Source: Rhizobium johnstonii 3841 (GTDB lineage: Bacteria > Pseudomonadota > Alphaproteobacteria > Rhizobiales > Rhizobiaceae). From it: DNA of 64,000 nucleotides. Below the pieces are notes generated by a model that saw only the letters and a program-made list of their open reading frames with translations, did not search any database and was not told where the DNA came from. The stretch covers positions 935,501-999,500 of the forward strand of contig NC_008380.1 in assembly GCF_000009265.1 (NCBI RefSeq), read 5' to 3'. This document shows, piece by piece, positions 20,204 to 29,123 of this stretch (position 1 is its first letter; each line of letters opens with the position of its first letter). The position numbers were made by a program, and so were the translations under genes.

Positions 20204-20463
20204 AGCTCGGCATCCCGTCCGTAATCTGCCTCTCGCTCGAGGTCGAGCTCTTTGAGATCGAGGCTTTCCATGAAGGCGACGAAAGGCTTTTTCGGTTCGG
20301 CTTTGGTCAGTTTGTCGAGTTCTTCGGCGCTGATGACGACGACGCTGTCCCGGCCGCGAACGGTCACGCGCTGTGGTCCTTCGCTATGTGCGCGGCGGAC
20401 CACCTCGCTGAAGCGCGCTTTCGCGTCCTCGAGCTTCCAGCTTTGCTTCGTGATTTTTTTCAT
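20200..20463 (-). CDS. vapB: Phd/YefM-type antitoxin
   Basis: An 87-residue antitoxin. Residues 5-60 (WKLEDAKARFSEVVRRAHSEGPQRV) form the Phd/YefM DNA-binding fold, and the acidic C-terminus (ESLDLKELDLEREADYGRD) should wrap the toxin. It overlaps vapC. Just upstream the minus strand shows TATATA and a tandem CTGACTAT/CTGACCAG at about 20484-20500, a plausible autoregulatory operator. Confidence 0.88.
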   Translation of the reverse strand: MKKITKQSWKLEDAKARFSEVVRRAHSEGPQRVTVRGRDSVVVISAEELDKLTKAEPKKPFVAFMESLDLKELDLEREADYGRDAEL

Positions 20464-20644
20464 GCCTCTGGCTCTCGATCTAATCTGGTCAGATAGTCAG
20501 GTATATAACGCAAGCCGCACTGAGTTTCCAGCCTTAGGCTTTCCGGAACGATACGGGCACCGCCGATTCTAGCCGTTGAAGCCGATTGGAAACCGCGAAT
20601 TCTTCTCTTCCTTTTCCCGGCAAAAACGCCTATGAACCGGCGCG

Positions 20645-20707
20645 ATGAAGAAATATCGGCTGGCAATGATGATGCGAATTATCGGCCCGGCCTTCCGCGC
20701 GCGCTAA
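20645..20707 (+). CDS. Candidate ileS leader peptide with tandem Ile codons
   Basis: A 20-codon frame (MKKYRLAMMMRIIGPAFRAR) in the 5' leader of ileS. The codons ATT ATC at 20678-20683 stand three bases before the 5' arm of the terminator at 20686, and the stop codon falls in the terminator loop. There is no strong Shine-Dalgarno site; a TATGAA box at 20631-20636 could place the transcript start at or next to the ATG, giving a leaderless message. The layout is that of amino-acid-sensing attenuators, where a ribosome stalled at scarce codons masks the terminator. Translation has not been shown; this is an inference from layout. Confidence 0.45.
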   Translation: MKKYRLAMMMRIIGPAFRAR

Positions 20708-20730
20708 GCGGCCGGAAGGTCCGGGTTTTT
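20686..20730 (+). terminator. Intrinsic terminator in the ileS leader (candidate attenuator)
   Basis: CCCGGCCTTCCG (20686-20697) pairs with CGGAAGGTCCGGG (20713-20725) in 12 base pairs with one bulged T, followed at once by TTTTT. No plus-strand gene lies between ribF (ended 950 bp earlier) and this point, so it cannot be an ordinary operon end. It stands 86 bp before the ileS ATG. The rest of the 20464-20815 gap holds the antitoxin promoter and the presumed ileS promoter. Confidence 0.75.
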
Positions 20731-20815
20731 GGCGCTTGGATACGAGCGCTTCCGTCACCAGCTATTTCACGCCCGTTGCGCCCCTTCCTGGGCCGCCAGA
20801 AAACGATTGTCAGAC

Positions 20816-23764
20816 ATGACCGACACAGCCGAAAAGATCGACTATTCGAAGACCCTCTATTTGCCCGAGACCGACTTTCCCATGCGCGCCGGCCTGCCGC
20901 AGAAGGAACCGGAACTCGTCAAGCGCTGGCAGGAGATGGGTCTCTACAAGAAACTGCGCGCTTCCGCCGCCGGCCGCGAGAAATTCGTCCTTCACGACGG
21001 CCCTCCCTATGCCAACGGCAACATCCATATCGGCCACGCGCTGAACAAGATCCTCAAGGACGTCATCAACCGCTCGTTCCAGATGCGCGGCTACGACGCC
21101 AATTACGTGCCCGGCTGGGATTGCCACGGCCTGCCGATCGAATGGAAGATCGAGGAGAAATACCGCGAGAAGGGCAAGAACAAGGACGAGGTTCCGGTCA
21201 ACGAATTCCGCAGGGAATGCCGTGAATTCGCCGCCGGCTGGATCAAGGTCCAGGCGGAAGAGTTCAAGCGCCTCGGCATCGAGGGTGACTTCGACAATCC
21301 CTATACGACGATGAATTTTCACGCGGAATCGCGCATCGCCGGCGAACTCTTGAAGATCGCCGCAAGCGGTCAGCTTTATCGCGGCTCCAAGCCGATCATG
21401 TGGTCGGTGGTCGAGCGCACGGCGCTGGCCGAGGCCGAGGTCGAATACCAGGACTATGAGAGCGACACGATCTGGGTGAAATTCCCAGTCGTTAGAGGAG
21501 TGACGGCCGATTATCGCCGTGATGGAACATCGCCCACAGCGGATGAGGTCAACCCGCCGTTGGTCAATGAAGATGCGTTCATCGTAATCTGGACAACAAC
21601 ACCTTGGACGATCCCGGGAAATCGCGCGATCGCATTTTCTGCTCGCCTTGAATATGGCCTGTATGAGGTCGAAAGCGCTACGAATGATTTCGGCCCGCAG
21701 CCAGGCGAGAAATTGGTTTTCGCCAAGCGCTTGGCTGAGGATTGTGCTTCGAAAGCCAAAGTAACCTTGCGTTTTGTGCGGGACGTAAGTGACGACGAAC
21801 TGGCTAACGTTGTTTGCGCTCATCCACTCAGAAATTTGGATAATGGCTATACGTTCGATGTCCCGCTGCTCGAAGGCGACCACGTCACCGATGACGCCGG
21901 CACCGGCTTCGTGCACACCGCTCCCAGCCACGGTCGCGAAGACTTCGATGCCTGGATGTCGGCTGTCCGCACGCTTGATGCCCGCGGCATCGACACTAAA
22001 ATCCCGTTCCCCGTCGATGACGGCGGTTTCTATACCGCCGACGCCCCCGGCCTCGAAGGCGCCCGCGTCATCGACGATGACGGCAAGAAGGGCGATGCCA
22101 ACGACCGCGTCATCAGGGAGCTGATCGCCCGCGGCGCACTCTTTGCCCGCGGCCGGCTGAAGCACCAGTATCCGCATTCCTGGCGCTCGAAGAAGCCGGT
22201 CATCTTCCGCAACACGCCGCAATGGTTCGTCTATATGGACAAGACCCTTGCCGATGGCACGACGCTGCGTTCGCGCGCGCTGGGTGCGATCGACGATACG
22301 CGCTTCGTGCCCGCCGCCGGCCAGAACCGCCTGCGCGCCATGATCGAGGGCCGCCCGGACTGGGTGCTCTCGCGCCAGCGCGCCTGGGGTGTGCCGATCG
22401 CCGTCTTTGCCGACGATGAGGGCGAGGTCCTGGTCGACGAAGCCGTCAACGCCCGCATCCTCGAAGCCTTCGAACATGAGGGCGCCGACGCCTGGTTTGC
22501 CGAAGGCGCCAAGGAGCGCTTCCTCGGCAATGACCATGACCATTCCCGCTGGACCCAGGTCATGGATATCCTCGACGTCTGGTTCGACTCCGGCTCGACG
22601 CACACCTTCACGCTCGAAGACCGCCCGGACCTGAAGTGGCCGGCCGACCTTTATCTCGAAGGTTCCGACCAGCATCGCGGCTGGTTCCATTCGTCGCTGC
22701 TGGAATCGGCGGCCACCCGCGGCCGTGCGCCTTACAATGCCGTCCTCACCCATGGTTTCACCATGGACGAGAAGGGCGAGAAGATGTCGAAGTCGAAGGG
22801 CAACGTCACCGCACCTCAGGAAGTGATGAAGGATGCCGGCGCCGATATCCTGCGCCTCTGGGTGATGACCTCGGATTATGCTGACGACCTGCGCGTCGGC
22901 AAGACGATCATCCAGACCAATGTCGATGCCTATCGCAAGCTGCGCAACACCATCCGCTGGATGCTCGGCACGCTTGCCCACGATAAGGGCGAGGAGATCG
23001 CCCTTGCCGATCTGCCGGAGCTGGAGCAGCTGATGCTGCACCGGCTTGCCGAGCTCGACGAGCTGGTGCGCGAGAACTATGACACCTTCGACTTCAAGAA
23101 GATTGCCCGTGCGCTGATCGATTTCGCCAATGTCGAGCTTTCGGCCTTCTATTTCGATATCCGCAAGGATGCGCTCTATTGCGACGCGCCGTCGAGCCTG
23201 CGCCGGCGCGCCAGCCTGCACGTCATCCGCCAGATCTTCGATTGCATGGTGACATGGCTTGCCCCGATGCTGCCCTTCACCACCGAGGAGGCCTGGCTGT
23301 CGCGCAACCCGTCCGCCGTTTCCGTGCATCTGGAGCAGTTTGCCCCGGTCGCAAAGGAATGGCGCAACGATGCCCTGGCCGAGAAGTGGAAGAAGATCCG
23401 TGCAGTGCGTTCGGTTGTGACCGGCGCTCTGGAAATCGAGCGCAAGGACAAGCGCATCGGCTCCTCGTTGGAAGCGGCTCCGCTTGTCCACATCGCCGAT
23501 CCGGAATTGCTGAAGGCGCTGGAAGGCCAGGATTTCACCGAAGTCTGCATCACCTCGGCAATCGAGATCAAGGCCGGCGAAGGACCCGTGGATGCCTTCC
23601 GCCTGGCTGAGGTGCCGGAGGTCAGCGTCGTGCCGAAGCTTGCAGAGGGCGAGAAATGCGCCCGCTCCTGGCGCATCACCAGGGATGTCGGTTCCGATCC
23701 GGAATATCCCGATGTTTCGGCCCGCGACGCTGCTGCCCTTCGCGAGCTTGCCGCGCTCAAGTGA
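20816..23764 (+). CDS. ileS: Isoleucyl-tRNA synthetase
   Basis: A 982-residue class Ia enzyme that charges tRNA-Ile and hydrolyses mischarged Val-tRNA. The HIGH motif is in [16 protein letters not shown] in [10 protein letters not shown], and the CP1 editing domain carries [11 protein letters not shown] and [16 protein letters not shown], so editing residues are present. ATG at 20816 begins [10 protein letters not shown]. Bases of about 21481-21860, within CP1, are clearly lower in G+C and use different codons from the rest. The C-terminal zinc finger of many bacterial IleRS is degenerate: KCARSW keeps one Cys, and the second pair is absent. Expression may be controlled by the leader described above. 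Confidence 0.97.
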   Translation: MTDTAEKIDYSKTLYLPETDFPMRAGLPQKEPELVKRWQEMGLYKKLRASAAGREKFVLHDGPPYANGNIHIGHALNKILKDVINRSFQMRGYDANYVPGWDCHGLPIEWKIEEKYREKGKNKDEVPVNEFRRECREFAAGWIKVQAEEFKRLGIEGDFDNPYTTMNFHAESRIAGELLKIAASGQLYRGSKPIMWSVVERTALAEAEVEYQDYESDTIWVKFPVVRGVTADYRRDGTSPTADEVNPPLVNEDAFIVIWTTTPWTIPGNRAIAFSARLEYGLYEVESATNDFGPQPGEKLVFAKRLAEDCASKAKVTLRFVRDVSDDELANVVCAHPLRNLDNGYTFDVPLLEGDHVTDDAGTGFVHTAPSHGREDFDAWMSAVRTLDARGIDTKIPFPVDDGGFYTADAPGLEGARVIDDDGKKGDANDRVIRELIARGALFARGRLKHQYPHSWRSKKPVIFRNTPQWFVYMDKTLADGTTLRSRALGAIDDTRFVPAAGQNRLRAMIEGRPDWVLSRQRAWGVPIAVFADDEGEVLVDEAVNARILEAFEHEGADAWFAEGAKERFLGNDHDHSRWTQVMDILDVWFDSGSTHTFTLEDRPDLKWPADLYLEGSDQHRGWFHSSLLESAATRGRAPYNAVLTHGFTMDEKGEKMSKSKGNVTAPQEVMKDAGADILRLWVMTSDYADDLRVGKTIIQTNVDAYRKLRNTIRWMLGTLAHDKGEEIALADLPELEQLMLHRLAELDELVRENYDTFDFKKIARALIDFANVELSAFYFDIRKDALYCDAPSSLRRRASLHVIRQIFDCMVTWLAPMLPFTTEEAWLSRNPSAVSVHLEQFAPVAKEWRNDALAEKWKKIRAVRSVVTGALEIERKDKRIGSSLEAAPLVHIADPELLKALEGQDFTEVCITSAIEIKAGEGPVDAFRLAEVPEVSVVPKLAEGEKCARSWRITRDVGSDPEYPDVSARDAAALRELAALK

Positions 23765-23896
23765 AGAATATTGCCGGGTGAATTGCGTTTTTGCGGTTCA
23801 TCCGGTAAGAGCTGCCTGAAAATGGCCGGATTTTTGCGTCAGGGGGACGGTTGTCCGGTTGGGCGACGATTGCACCGGCAGGGTGGAAGGGTTTTC

Positions 23897-24526
23897 ATGT
23901 TAGCAACGCATTGGTTCCGTATAGGCGCCTGCCTGTCTGTTGTAGTGGCGGGATGCTCCCTGGTGTCCGGTTGCGCCAGCAGCCCGACCTACGGCACCGA
24001 CAAGACCGCCATGGAACAGTTGACCGACGATCTCGGCCAGTCCGTGTCGTTGACCGGCCCTGACCCGAAGAACAAGGGCGTCAAGTACACGCCGCGTCCG
24101 ACGCTGGTGCTACCGGCGCAGGCGCAGAAGGAGACTCTCGTTGCGCCGCAGCAGACGGTCGCCAACAAGGACAATCCGCAATGGCTTGAATCGCCGGAGG
24201 AGACGCGTGCTCGTCTCGTTTCGGAAGCCGACGCGAATTCGGACAATCCGAATTACCGCTCGCCGCTCGCCAGCTCTGCGATCGAAGGCGGCCGGCGCAC
24301 GACGGAAGCCCAGACCAAGGCCTATCGTGAAGCCCGTGCCCTGCAGAAGGGCTCCTATGTCGACCAGCGCCGCTATATATCCGATCCGCCGCCCGGCTAC
24401 CGCACCGTCGACGATCCGGCAAAGCTCGATGATGTCGGCGAGCCCGAGCTCAAGAAGCAGAAGAAGCGCAAGAAAGATGCAGCTGTCGCCAACACCGGCA
24501 AGCAGTGGTGGAACCTCCTGCAATAG
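23897..24526 (+). CDS. Putative lipoprotein
   Basis: A 209-residue exported protein. The N-terminus has a hydrophobic stretch with two possible lipobox cysteines, VVAGC and LVSGC, the second followed by ASSPTYG and fitting best. The mature protein is polar, low in hydrophobic segments, and ends in a Lys-rich stretch (KKQKKRKKD) before WWNLLQ. No domain is recognised. It lies 133 bp after ileS and may be partly cotranscribed with it. Conserved alphaproteobacterial lipoproteins of this look exist but their function is unknown. Confidence 0.75.
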   Translation: MLATHWFRIGACLSVVVAGCSLVSGCASSPTYGTDKTAMEQLTDDLGQSVSLTGPDPKNKGVKYTPRPTLVLPAQAQKETLVAPQQTVANKDNPQWLESPEETRARLVSEADANSDNPNYRSPLASSAIEGGRRTTEAQTKAYREARALQKGSYVDQRRYISDPPPGYRTVDDPAKLDDVGEPELKKQKKRKKDAAVANTGKQWWNLLQ

Positions 24527-24575
24527 CTTTTCGGTGCGCCGGCAAGGATGACGGCGCCGCGCACCGGCGCTGGGA

Positions 24576-25031
24576 TTACGGCGCCTCTCTCCTTTGCGAA
24601 AAGAACTTTCGCAGCAGATCGGCCGATTGGACCTCGTTGAAGCCGGAATAGACCTCCGGGGCGTGGTGACAGGTCGGCTGCCCATAGAATCGCACGCCAT
24701 TGTCGACGGCGCCGCCCTTCGGGTCCTCGGCGCCGTAATAGAGCCTGCGGATACGCGCAAACGAGATGGCTGCCGCGCACATGGTGCAAGGCTCCAGCGT
24801 CACGTAGAGATCGGCGCCGACCAAACGTTCCTGTCCGAGCGCTTCGCAGGCGAGCCGGATCGCGGCGATTTCGGCGTGCGCGGTCACGTCTTTGAGCTCG
24901 CGCGTGCGGTTTCCCGAGCGTGAAACGGCAATATCGTCGACAACGACGACGGCGCCGATCGGCACCTCGCCGCGTTCTCCGGCGGCACGCGCTTCTTCGA
25001 GCGCCATCTCCATGAAACGATTTGTCTTCAC
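24576..25031 (-). CDS. tadA: tRNA-specific adenosine deaminase
   Basis: A 151-residue zinc enzyme that converts A34 to inosine in tRNA-Arg. The metal site is HAEIAAI and PCTMCAAA, with the Glu of HAE as proton shuttle. The N-terminus is uncertain: GTG at 25031 (VKTNRFMEMAL) is chosen; GTG at 25049 adds six residues, and ATG at 25013 removes six. It diverges from the pseudouridine synthase gene, giving two RNA-modification genes back to back. Confidence 0.93.
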   Translation of the reverse strand: MKTNRFMEMALEEARAAGERGEVPIGAVVVVDDIAVSRSGNRTRELKDVTAHAEIAAIRLACEALGQERLVGADLYVTLEPCTMCAAAISFARIRRLYYGAEDPKGGAVDNGVRFYGQPTCHHAPEVYSGFNEVQSADLLRKFFSQRREAP

Positions 25032-25103
25032 GATCGCAAGAATTTCCACTTAACCGCAGATGCGTGACCTGATAGACAGGCCCAAAAGGCAGGCAAACAA
25101 CAA

Positions 25104-27209
25104 ATGACACCCAAAGACAAGCCAAAACGCCCGGGCGCAAAGCCCCTTTCACGGGATATCAGGTCGAAAGCCGGCCCGAAGGCGGACGGCGAGAAGCCGG
25201 CAAAGCCTGCGGTCGCCCGCGCGGTCGCCGCCGAGACCGAAGGCGAGGCCAAGGCCGAACGCATTTCCAAGGTGATGGCGCGCGCCGGCGTCGCCTCCCG
25301 CCGCGACATCGAACGCATGATCATGGAAGGCCGGGTGACGCTGAACGGCAGGGTTCTCGAAACCCCCGTCGTCAACGTCACGCTCGCCGATCGCATCGAA
25401 GTCGACGGCGTGCCGATCCGCGGCATCGAGCGCACCAGGCTGTGGCTCTATCATAAGCCTGCCGGCCTGGTGACCACCAATGCCGATCCGGAAGGCCGCT
25501 CGACCGTCTTCGACAACCTGCCGGAAGAACTGCCGCGCGTCATGTCGATCGGCCGCCTCGATATCAACACCGAAGGCCTGCTGCTCTTGACCAATGACGG
25601 CGGTCTCGCCCGCGCGCTCGAGCTGCCGGCGACCGGATGGCTGCGGCGCTACCGCGTCCGCGCCCATGGCGAGATCGATCAGGACGCGCTCGACAAGCTG
25701 AAGGACGGCATTGCCGTCGACGGCGTGCTCTACGGCTCGATCGAGGCGACGCTCGACCGCACGCAAGGCTCGAACGTCTGGATCACCATGGGTCTTCGCG
25801 AAGGCAAGAACCGCGAAATCAAGAACGTGCTCGGCGCGCTCGGCCTCGACGTCAATCGCCTGATCCGCATTTCCTATGGCCCGTTCCAGCTCGGCGACCT
25901 GCCGGAAGGCCATGTCGTCGAAGTGCGCGGCCGTACACTGCGCGACCAGCTCGGCCCGCGCCTCATCGAGGAAGCCAAGGCGAATTTCGATGCGCCGATC
26001 TACAACGCGGCGGCGGTCGCTGCCGAGGAAGAGGCAGAGCCCGCAGCAGCGGAAAGGCGCGAGCGTCCGCGCCGCGACGAGGACAAGCGCGAACGGGCGC
26101 TGAGCCGTCTCGACACCAAGCGCGACGACCGCCACGGTGGCGCGCGCAAAGAGGACGACCGCCGCGACGGCGGGCGTCGGGACGATGAAAGGCCGAAGCG
26201 TCCCCAGCCGCTCGGCCAGCGCCGCAGCGCCAATGTCTGGATGGCGCCGGGCGCCCGGCCGCTCGGCGAAAAGGCCGCGGCGAAAGCTGCCAAGAATGCG
26301 CAGACCGCACGCAAGCGCGGCGAGCAGTCGCCGGCAAGAGGCGCTGGTTTCGATCGCATCGAAGATCGCCCGCGCACCCAGGTGAACCGCGTGCGTGAAG
26401 AGGATGGCGAGTGGATCCGCTCGAGCGAAGAGCCCCGTCGCAAGGATGAGGGCGAGGGCTTCGGCCGCAAGCGCGGCTTTGGTGATCGTCCCGCCCGCGA
26501 AGACCGCGGTTCTGGCGACCGCCCGGCGCGCGGCGAACGGCCGTTCGGTGATCGTCCCTCGCGTGGGGACCGGCCCTTCGGCGACAAGCCGCGCGGTGAT
26601 CGCAAGCCGCGTACGGATGGTGACGAGCGTCCTCGGGCCGCGAGAAGCTCTGCCGGCGATGCCCGTTCGGAGCGTCCGCGCGGCGACCGGCCGTTCGGTG
26701 ATCGTCCCCCGCGTGGGGATAGGCCCTTCGGCGACAAGCCGCGCGGTGATCGCAAGCCGCGTACGGATGGTGACGAGCGTCCTCGGGCCGCGAGAAGCTC
26801 TGCCGGCGAGGGCCGTTCGGAGCGTCCGCGCAGCGACCGGCCGTTCGGTGATCGTCCCCCGCGTGGAGACCGGCCCTTCGGCGACAAGCCGCGTGCTGAT
26901 CGCAGGCCGCGCGAGGACGGTGACGAACGCCCGCGGGCAGCCAGAAGTTTTGCCGGCGAGGGCCGCTCCGAGCGTCCGCGCGGCGAAAGATCGTTCGGCG
27001 ACAAGCCTTCGGGTGACAAGCCTCGTGGCAAGGGCTTTGCGGCCAAGCCTGGTGGGACCAAACCTGGTGGGGCCAAGAGTTTTTCCGGCAAGCCGAAAGG
27101 CGCGAAGCCGGGCGGTGACAGGCCGGGCGGCGATAGGCCTGCGGGCGGGCCGTCCAGAGGTGGTGCTAAAGGAAAGGGAATGACGCGCGGTGCGGATCGT
27201 CGGCGGTGA
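25104..27209 (+). CDS. rluB: RluB/RsuA-type rRNA pseudouridine synthase with repeat tail
   Basis: A 701-residue protein. After a basic N-terminus comes an S4 RNA-binding domain (about residues 50-97, RISKVMARAGVASRRDIE) and the RsuA-family catalytic domain to about residue 300, with the nucleophile Asp in GRLDINTEGLLLL. RluB modifies 23S rRNA uridines. The last 400 residues are a disordered Arg/Gly/Asp/Pro-rich tail, including three 50-residue tandem repeats built on RPFGDRPPRGDRPFGDKPRG, then a Lys/Gly-rich end. Such tails are common in alphaproteobacterial homologues and probably bind RNA. The gene overlaps rsmD by 20 bp. Confidence 0.9.
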   Translation: MTPKDKPKRPGAKPLSRDIRSKAGPKADGEKPAKPAVARAVAAETEGEAKAERISKVMARAGVASRRDIERMIMEGRVTLNGRVLETPVVNVTLADRIEVDGVPIRGIERTRLWLYHKPAGLVTTNADPEGRSTVFDNLPEELPRVMSIGRLDINTEGLLLLTNDGGLARALELPATGWLRRYRVRAHGEIDQDALDKLKDGIAVDGVLYGSIEATLDRTQGSNVWITMGLREGKNREIKNVLGALGLDVNRLIRISYGPFQLGDLPEGHVVEVRGRTLRDQLGPRLIEEAKANFDAPIYNAAAVAAEEEAEPAAAERRERPRRDEDKRERALSRLDTKRDDRHGGARKEDDRRDGGRRDDERPKRPQPLGQRRSANVWMAPGARPLGEKAAAKAAKNAQTARKRGEQSPARGAGFDRIEDRPRTQVNRVREEDGEWIRSSEEPRRKDEGEGFGRKRGFGDRPAREDRGSGDRPARGERPFGDRPSRGDRPFGDKPRGDRKPRTDGDERPRAARSSAGDARSERPRGDRPFGDRPPRGDRPFGDKPRGDRKPRTDGDERPRAARSSAGEGRSERPRSDRPFGDRPPRGDRPFGDKPRADRRPREDGDERPRAARSFAGEGRSERPRGERSFGDKPSGDKPRGKGFAAKPGGTKPGGAKSFSGKPKGAKPGGDRPGGDRPAGGPSRGGAKGKGMTRGADRRR
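26521..26994 (+). repeat. 150-bp in-frame tandem repeats in the pseudouridine synthase gene
   Basis: Copies start at 26521, 26671 and 26821, each 150 bp (50 codons) and nearly identical; a decayed fourth starts at 26971. Copies 1 and 2 share long identical runs such as GGCCGTTCGGTGATCGTCCC. The unit contains sub-repeats of RPFGD. Copy number is likely to vary between strains by slippage without breaking the frame. Confidence 0.92.
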
Positions 27210-27750
27210 GTTTCGCGGACGGCCTCTCGCCGTGCCAAAATCCAACGAGATCCGGCCGACTGCCGACCGGACGCGCGAGAGCCTGTTCAATATATTGAGC
27301 CATGCCTATCCGGAATGCGTCGATGGCACCCGGATTCTCGACCTCTTTGCCGGCACCGGCGCCGTCGGGCTCGAAGCCGTTTCACGCGGCTGTCGCCATG
27401 CGCTCTTCGTCGAAAACAGCGTCGAGGGCAGGGCGCTGCTCTGGGAGAACATCGATGCGCTCGGCCTGCATGGCCGCACGCGCATCCTGCGCCGGGATGC
27501 GACCGATCTCGGCAGCGTCGGCAATCTCGACCCCTTCGACGTGCTCTTTGCCGACCCACCCTATGGCAAGGGTCTCGGTGAGAAGGCGATGGCGGCGGCG
27601 GCCGAGGGCGGCTGGCTGCGGCCTGGCGCAATCGCGGTGCTCGAAGAACGCGCCGATATTGTCGTTTCCGTCCATCCTTCCTATGTTTTCCTCGAAAGCC
27701 GCATCTTCGGCGATACGAGGGTGCATTTCTTCCGATATCAGCCGCAATAA
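27190..27750 (+). CDS. rsmD: 16S rRNA (guanine-966-N2) methyltransferase
   Basis: A 186-residue SAM-dependent enzyme modifying G966 of 16S rRNA. LDLFAGTGAVGLEAVSRG is the SAM loop and FADPPYGKG the DPPY catalytic motif; MRIVGGEFRGRPL is the family N-terminus. Its start lies inside the last codons of the pseudouridine synthase gene, so the two ribosomal RNA modifiers are translationally coupled. Confidence 0.94.
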   Translation: MRIVGGEFRGRPLAVPKSNEIRPTADRTRESLFNILSHAYPECVDGTRILDLFAGTGAVGLEAVSRGCRHALFVENSVEGRALLWENIDALGLHGRTRILRRDATDLGSVGNLDPFDVLFADPPYGKGLGEKAMAAAAEGGWLRPGAIAVLEERADIVVSVHPSYVFLESRIFGDTRVHFFRYQPQ

Positions 27751-27762
27751 GCGGGGGCGGGC

Positions 27763-28644
27763 GTGCAGCAGGCAGAGATCATCAGCCCGAAATTGCCTGC
27801 GATCAGCGATGTGCCGACGGTCGCCGTCGCTTTTGGCGGCGGCGGTGCGCGCGGACTTGCCCATATCCATGTCATCGAGACGCTCGATGAACTCGGCATC
27901 CGCCCGGTGGCGGTATCAGGCTCGTCGATCGGCGCGATCATGGCGGCCGGCATGGCGGCTGGCATGTCCGGCGCCGAAATCCGCGAACATGCACTGGCGA
28001 CCGTCGGCAACAAGACGGCCGTCGTCGCCCGCATCTGGGGCCTGAGGCCGGCGACGGTGCGCGATGCGGTGGCCAAGGGTATCCGCATCGGCCAGTTCAA
28101 TCTGGAGCGGATCCTCAAGGCCTTCCTGCCGTCCGAGCTGCCGGCCCGCTTCGAGGATCTGCTGGTCCCGATGAAGGTGATCACCACGGATTATTACGGG
28201 CAGTGCGAAGTCATCATCGAACAGGGCGAACTGTTTCCCGCACTCGCGGCCTCTTCCGCCATCCCCGCCGTCTTCATGCCGGTGCGCCTGCGCGACCGGG
28301 TGATGATCGACGGCGGCATCAGCAATCCGGTGCCCTATGAATGCCTGATGGATCTTGCCGACATCGTCGTCGGCATCGATGTCGTCGGCGCGCCGGAAGG
28401 CGACGGCACCCATATTCCGAACCGTATGGAGAGCATCTTCGGCTCCGGCCAGCTGATGATGCAGACGGCGATCTCGCTGAAGTTGAAGCTTCGCCCGCCG
28501 CATATCTTCCTGCGCCCGACTGTCGGCCGCACCGGCGTCATGGATTTCCTCAAGGCCCGCGAAGTCCTCGCCATGTCCGTCGGCGTCAAGGACGACCTGA
28601 AATTCGCCCTTGACCGGGAAATCGAGGCTCGGCTGAAACGCTAG
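27763..28644 (+). CDS. Patatin-like phospholipase
   Basis: A 293-residue serine hydrolase. GGGGARGLAHIHVIE is the oxyanion loop, SGSSIGAIMAAG holds the GxSxG nucleophile and MIDGGISNPVP the DGG catalytic Asp, so the Ser-Asp dyad is complete. No signal peptide is present. The start is GTG at 27763, 12 bp after rsmD, so it shares the rRNA-modification transcript. Close to the RssA/NTE-like group; the lipid substrate is unknown. Confidence 0.9.
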   Translation: MQQAEIISPKLPAISDVPTVAVAFGGGGARGLAHIHVIETLDELGIRPVAVSGSSIGAIMAAGMAAGMSGAEIREHALATVGNKTAVVARIWGLRPATVRDAVAKGIRIGQFNLERILKAFLPSELPARFEDLLVPMKVITTDYYGQCEVIIEQGELFPALAASSAIPAVFMPVRLRDRVMIDGGISNPVPYECLMDLADIVVGIDVVGAPEGDGTHIPNRMESIFGSGQLMMQTAISLKLKLRPPHIFLRPTVGRTGVMDFLKAREVLAMSVGVKDDLKFALDREIEARLKR

Positions 28645-28657
28645 CTGTCCGCTCTCC

Positions 28658-29110
28658 TCATTGGGCGTGGCCCTCGTGGCCGGCATGACCCTCGCCGTTT
28701 GAAGCCTCATTCATCGTCACCGTGCCCTCGAAGCTTGAGAAGAGCGCAAGCGCGGAAGAATCGAGGCCGGCCTCGGCATCCTTCAGCTTCGCAGCCAGCC
28801 CGGCGGCGTCAACTGCGGAGAGCCCGATTGTCTCGAGTGTCCCGGCATCCTTCAGGCTGTCGCCGCTGCAGAGATAGATGCTCCAGCCGTGATGGGTCTT
28901 CTTCATCAGGGCCCGTCCGCCGCGTCCGTCCTGCCGCCAGCCGACGATCGCCCAATCGGCATGAACCACGACCGGCGCGATATCGAGCGGCTTGTCCAGC
29001 CTTTCGAACATCACCTTCAGCTTCGCCGGGATCGCCTGTTGCGGGTCGTCGGCCGCACATGCCATGGACGCAAGCAGCACGCCGGCAAGAATAGCGATGA
29101 TCTTCTTCAT
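28658..29110 (-). CDS. Periplasmic copper-uptake-associated protein
   Basis: A 150-residue exported protein: signal peptide residues 1-19 (SMACA), a compact alpha/beta domain with WAIVGWRQDGRGGRALM, and a histidine-rich end GHAGHEGHAQ suited to metal binding. This family is found with PepSY membrane proteins and DUF2946 proteins and is annotated as copper-uptake associated; that link is from memory. Here it is the last gene of exactly such a three-gene set, 13 bp after the PepSY gene. Confidence 0.7.
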   Translation of the reverse strand: MKKIIAILAGVLLASMACAADDPQQAIPAKLKVMFERLDKPLDIAPVVVHADWAIVGWRQDGRGGRALMKKTHHGWSIYLCSGDSLKDAGTLETIGLSAVDAAGLAAKLKDAEAGLDSSALALFSSFEGTVTMNEASNGEGHAGHEGHAQ

Positions 29111-29123
29111 CCGATGGCCTCCC

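Noticed and set aside
20810..23491. 893-residue open frame opposite ileS
   Set aside because: It mirrors a high-G+C real gene; composition is His/Asp/Arg-rich with no domain, and the plus strand encodes a complete IleRS.
26521..26994. Possible CRISPR-like repeat array
   Set aside because: The repeats are 150 bp, contiguous, in frame and have no spacers.
25149..27290. 713-residue Arg/Thr-rich frame opposite the pseudouridine synthase
   Set aside because: Low-complexity shadow created by the repeat tail and G+C bias.
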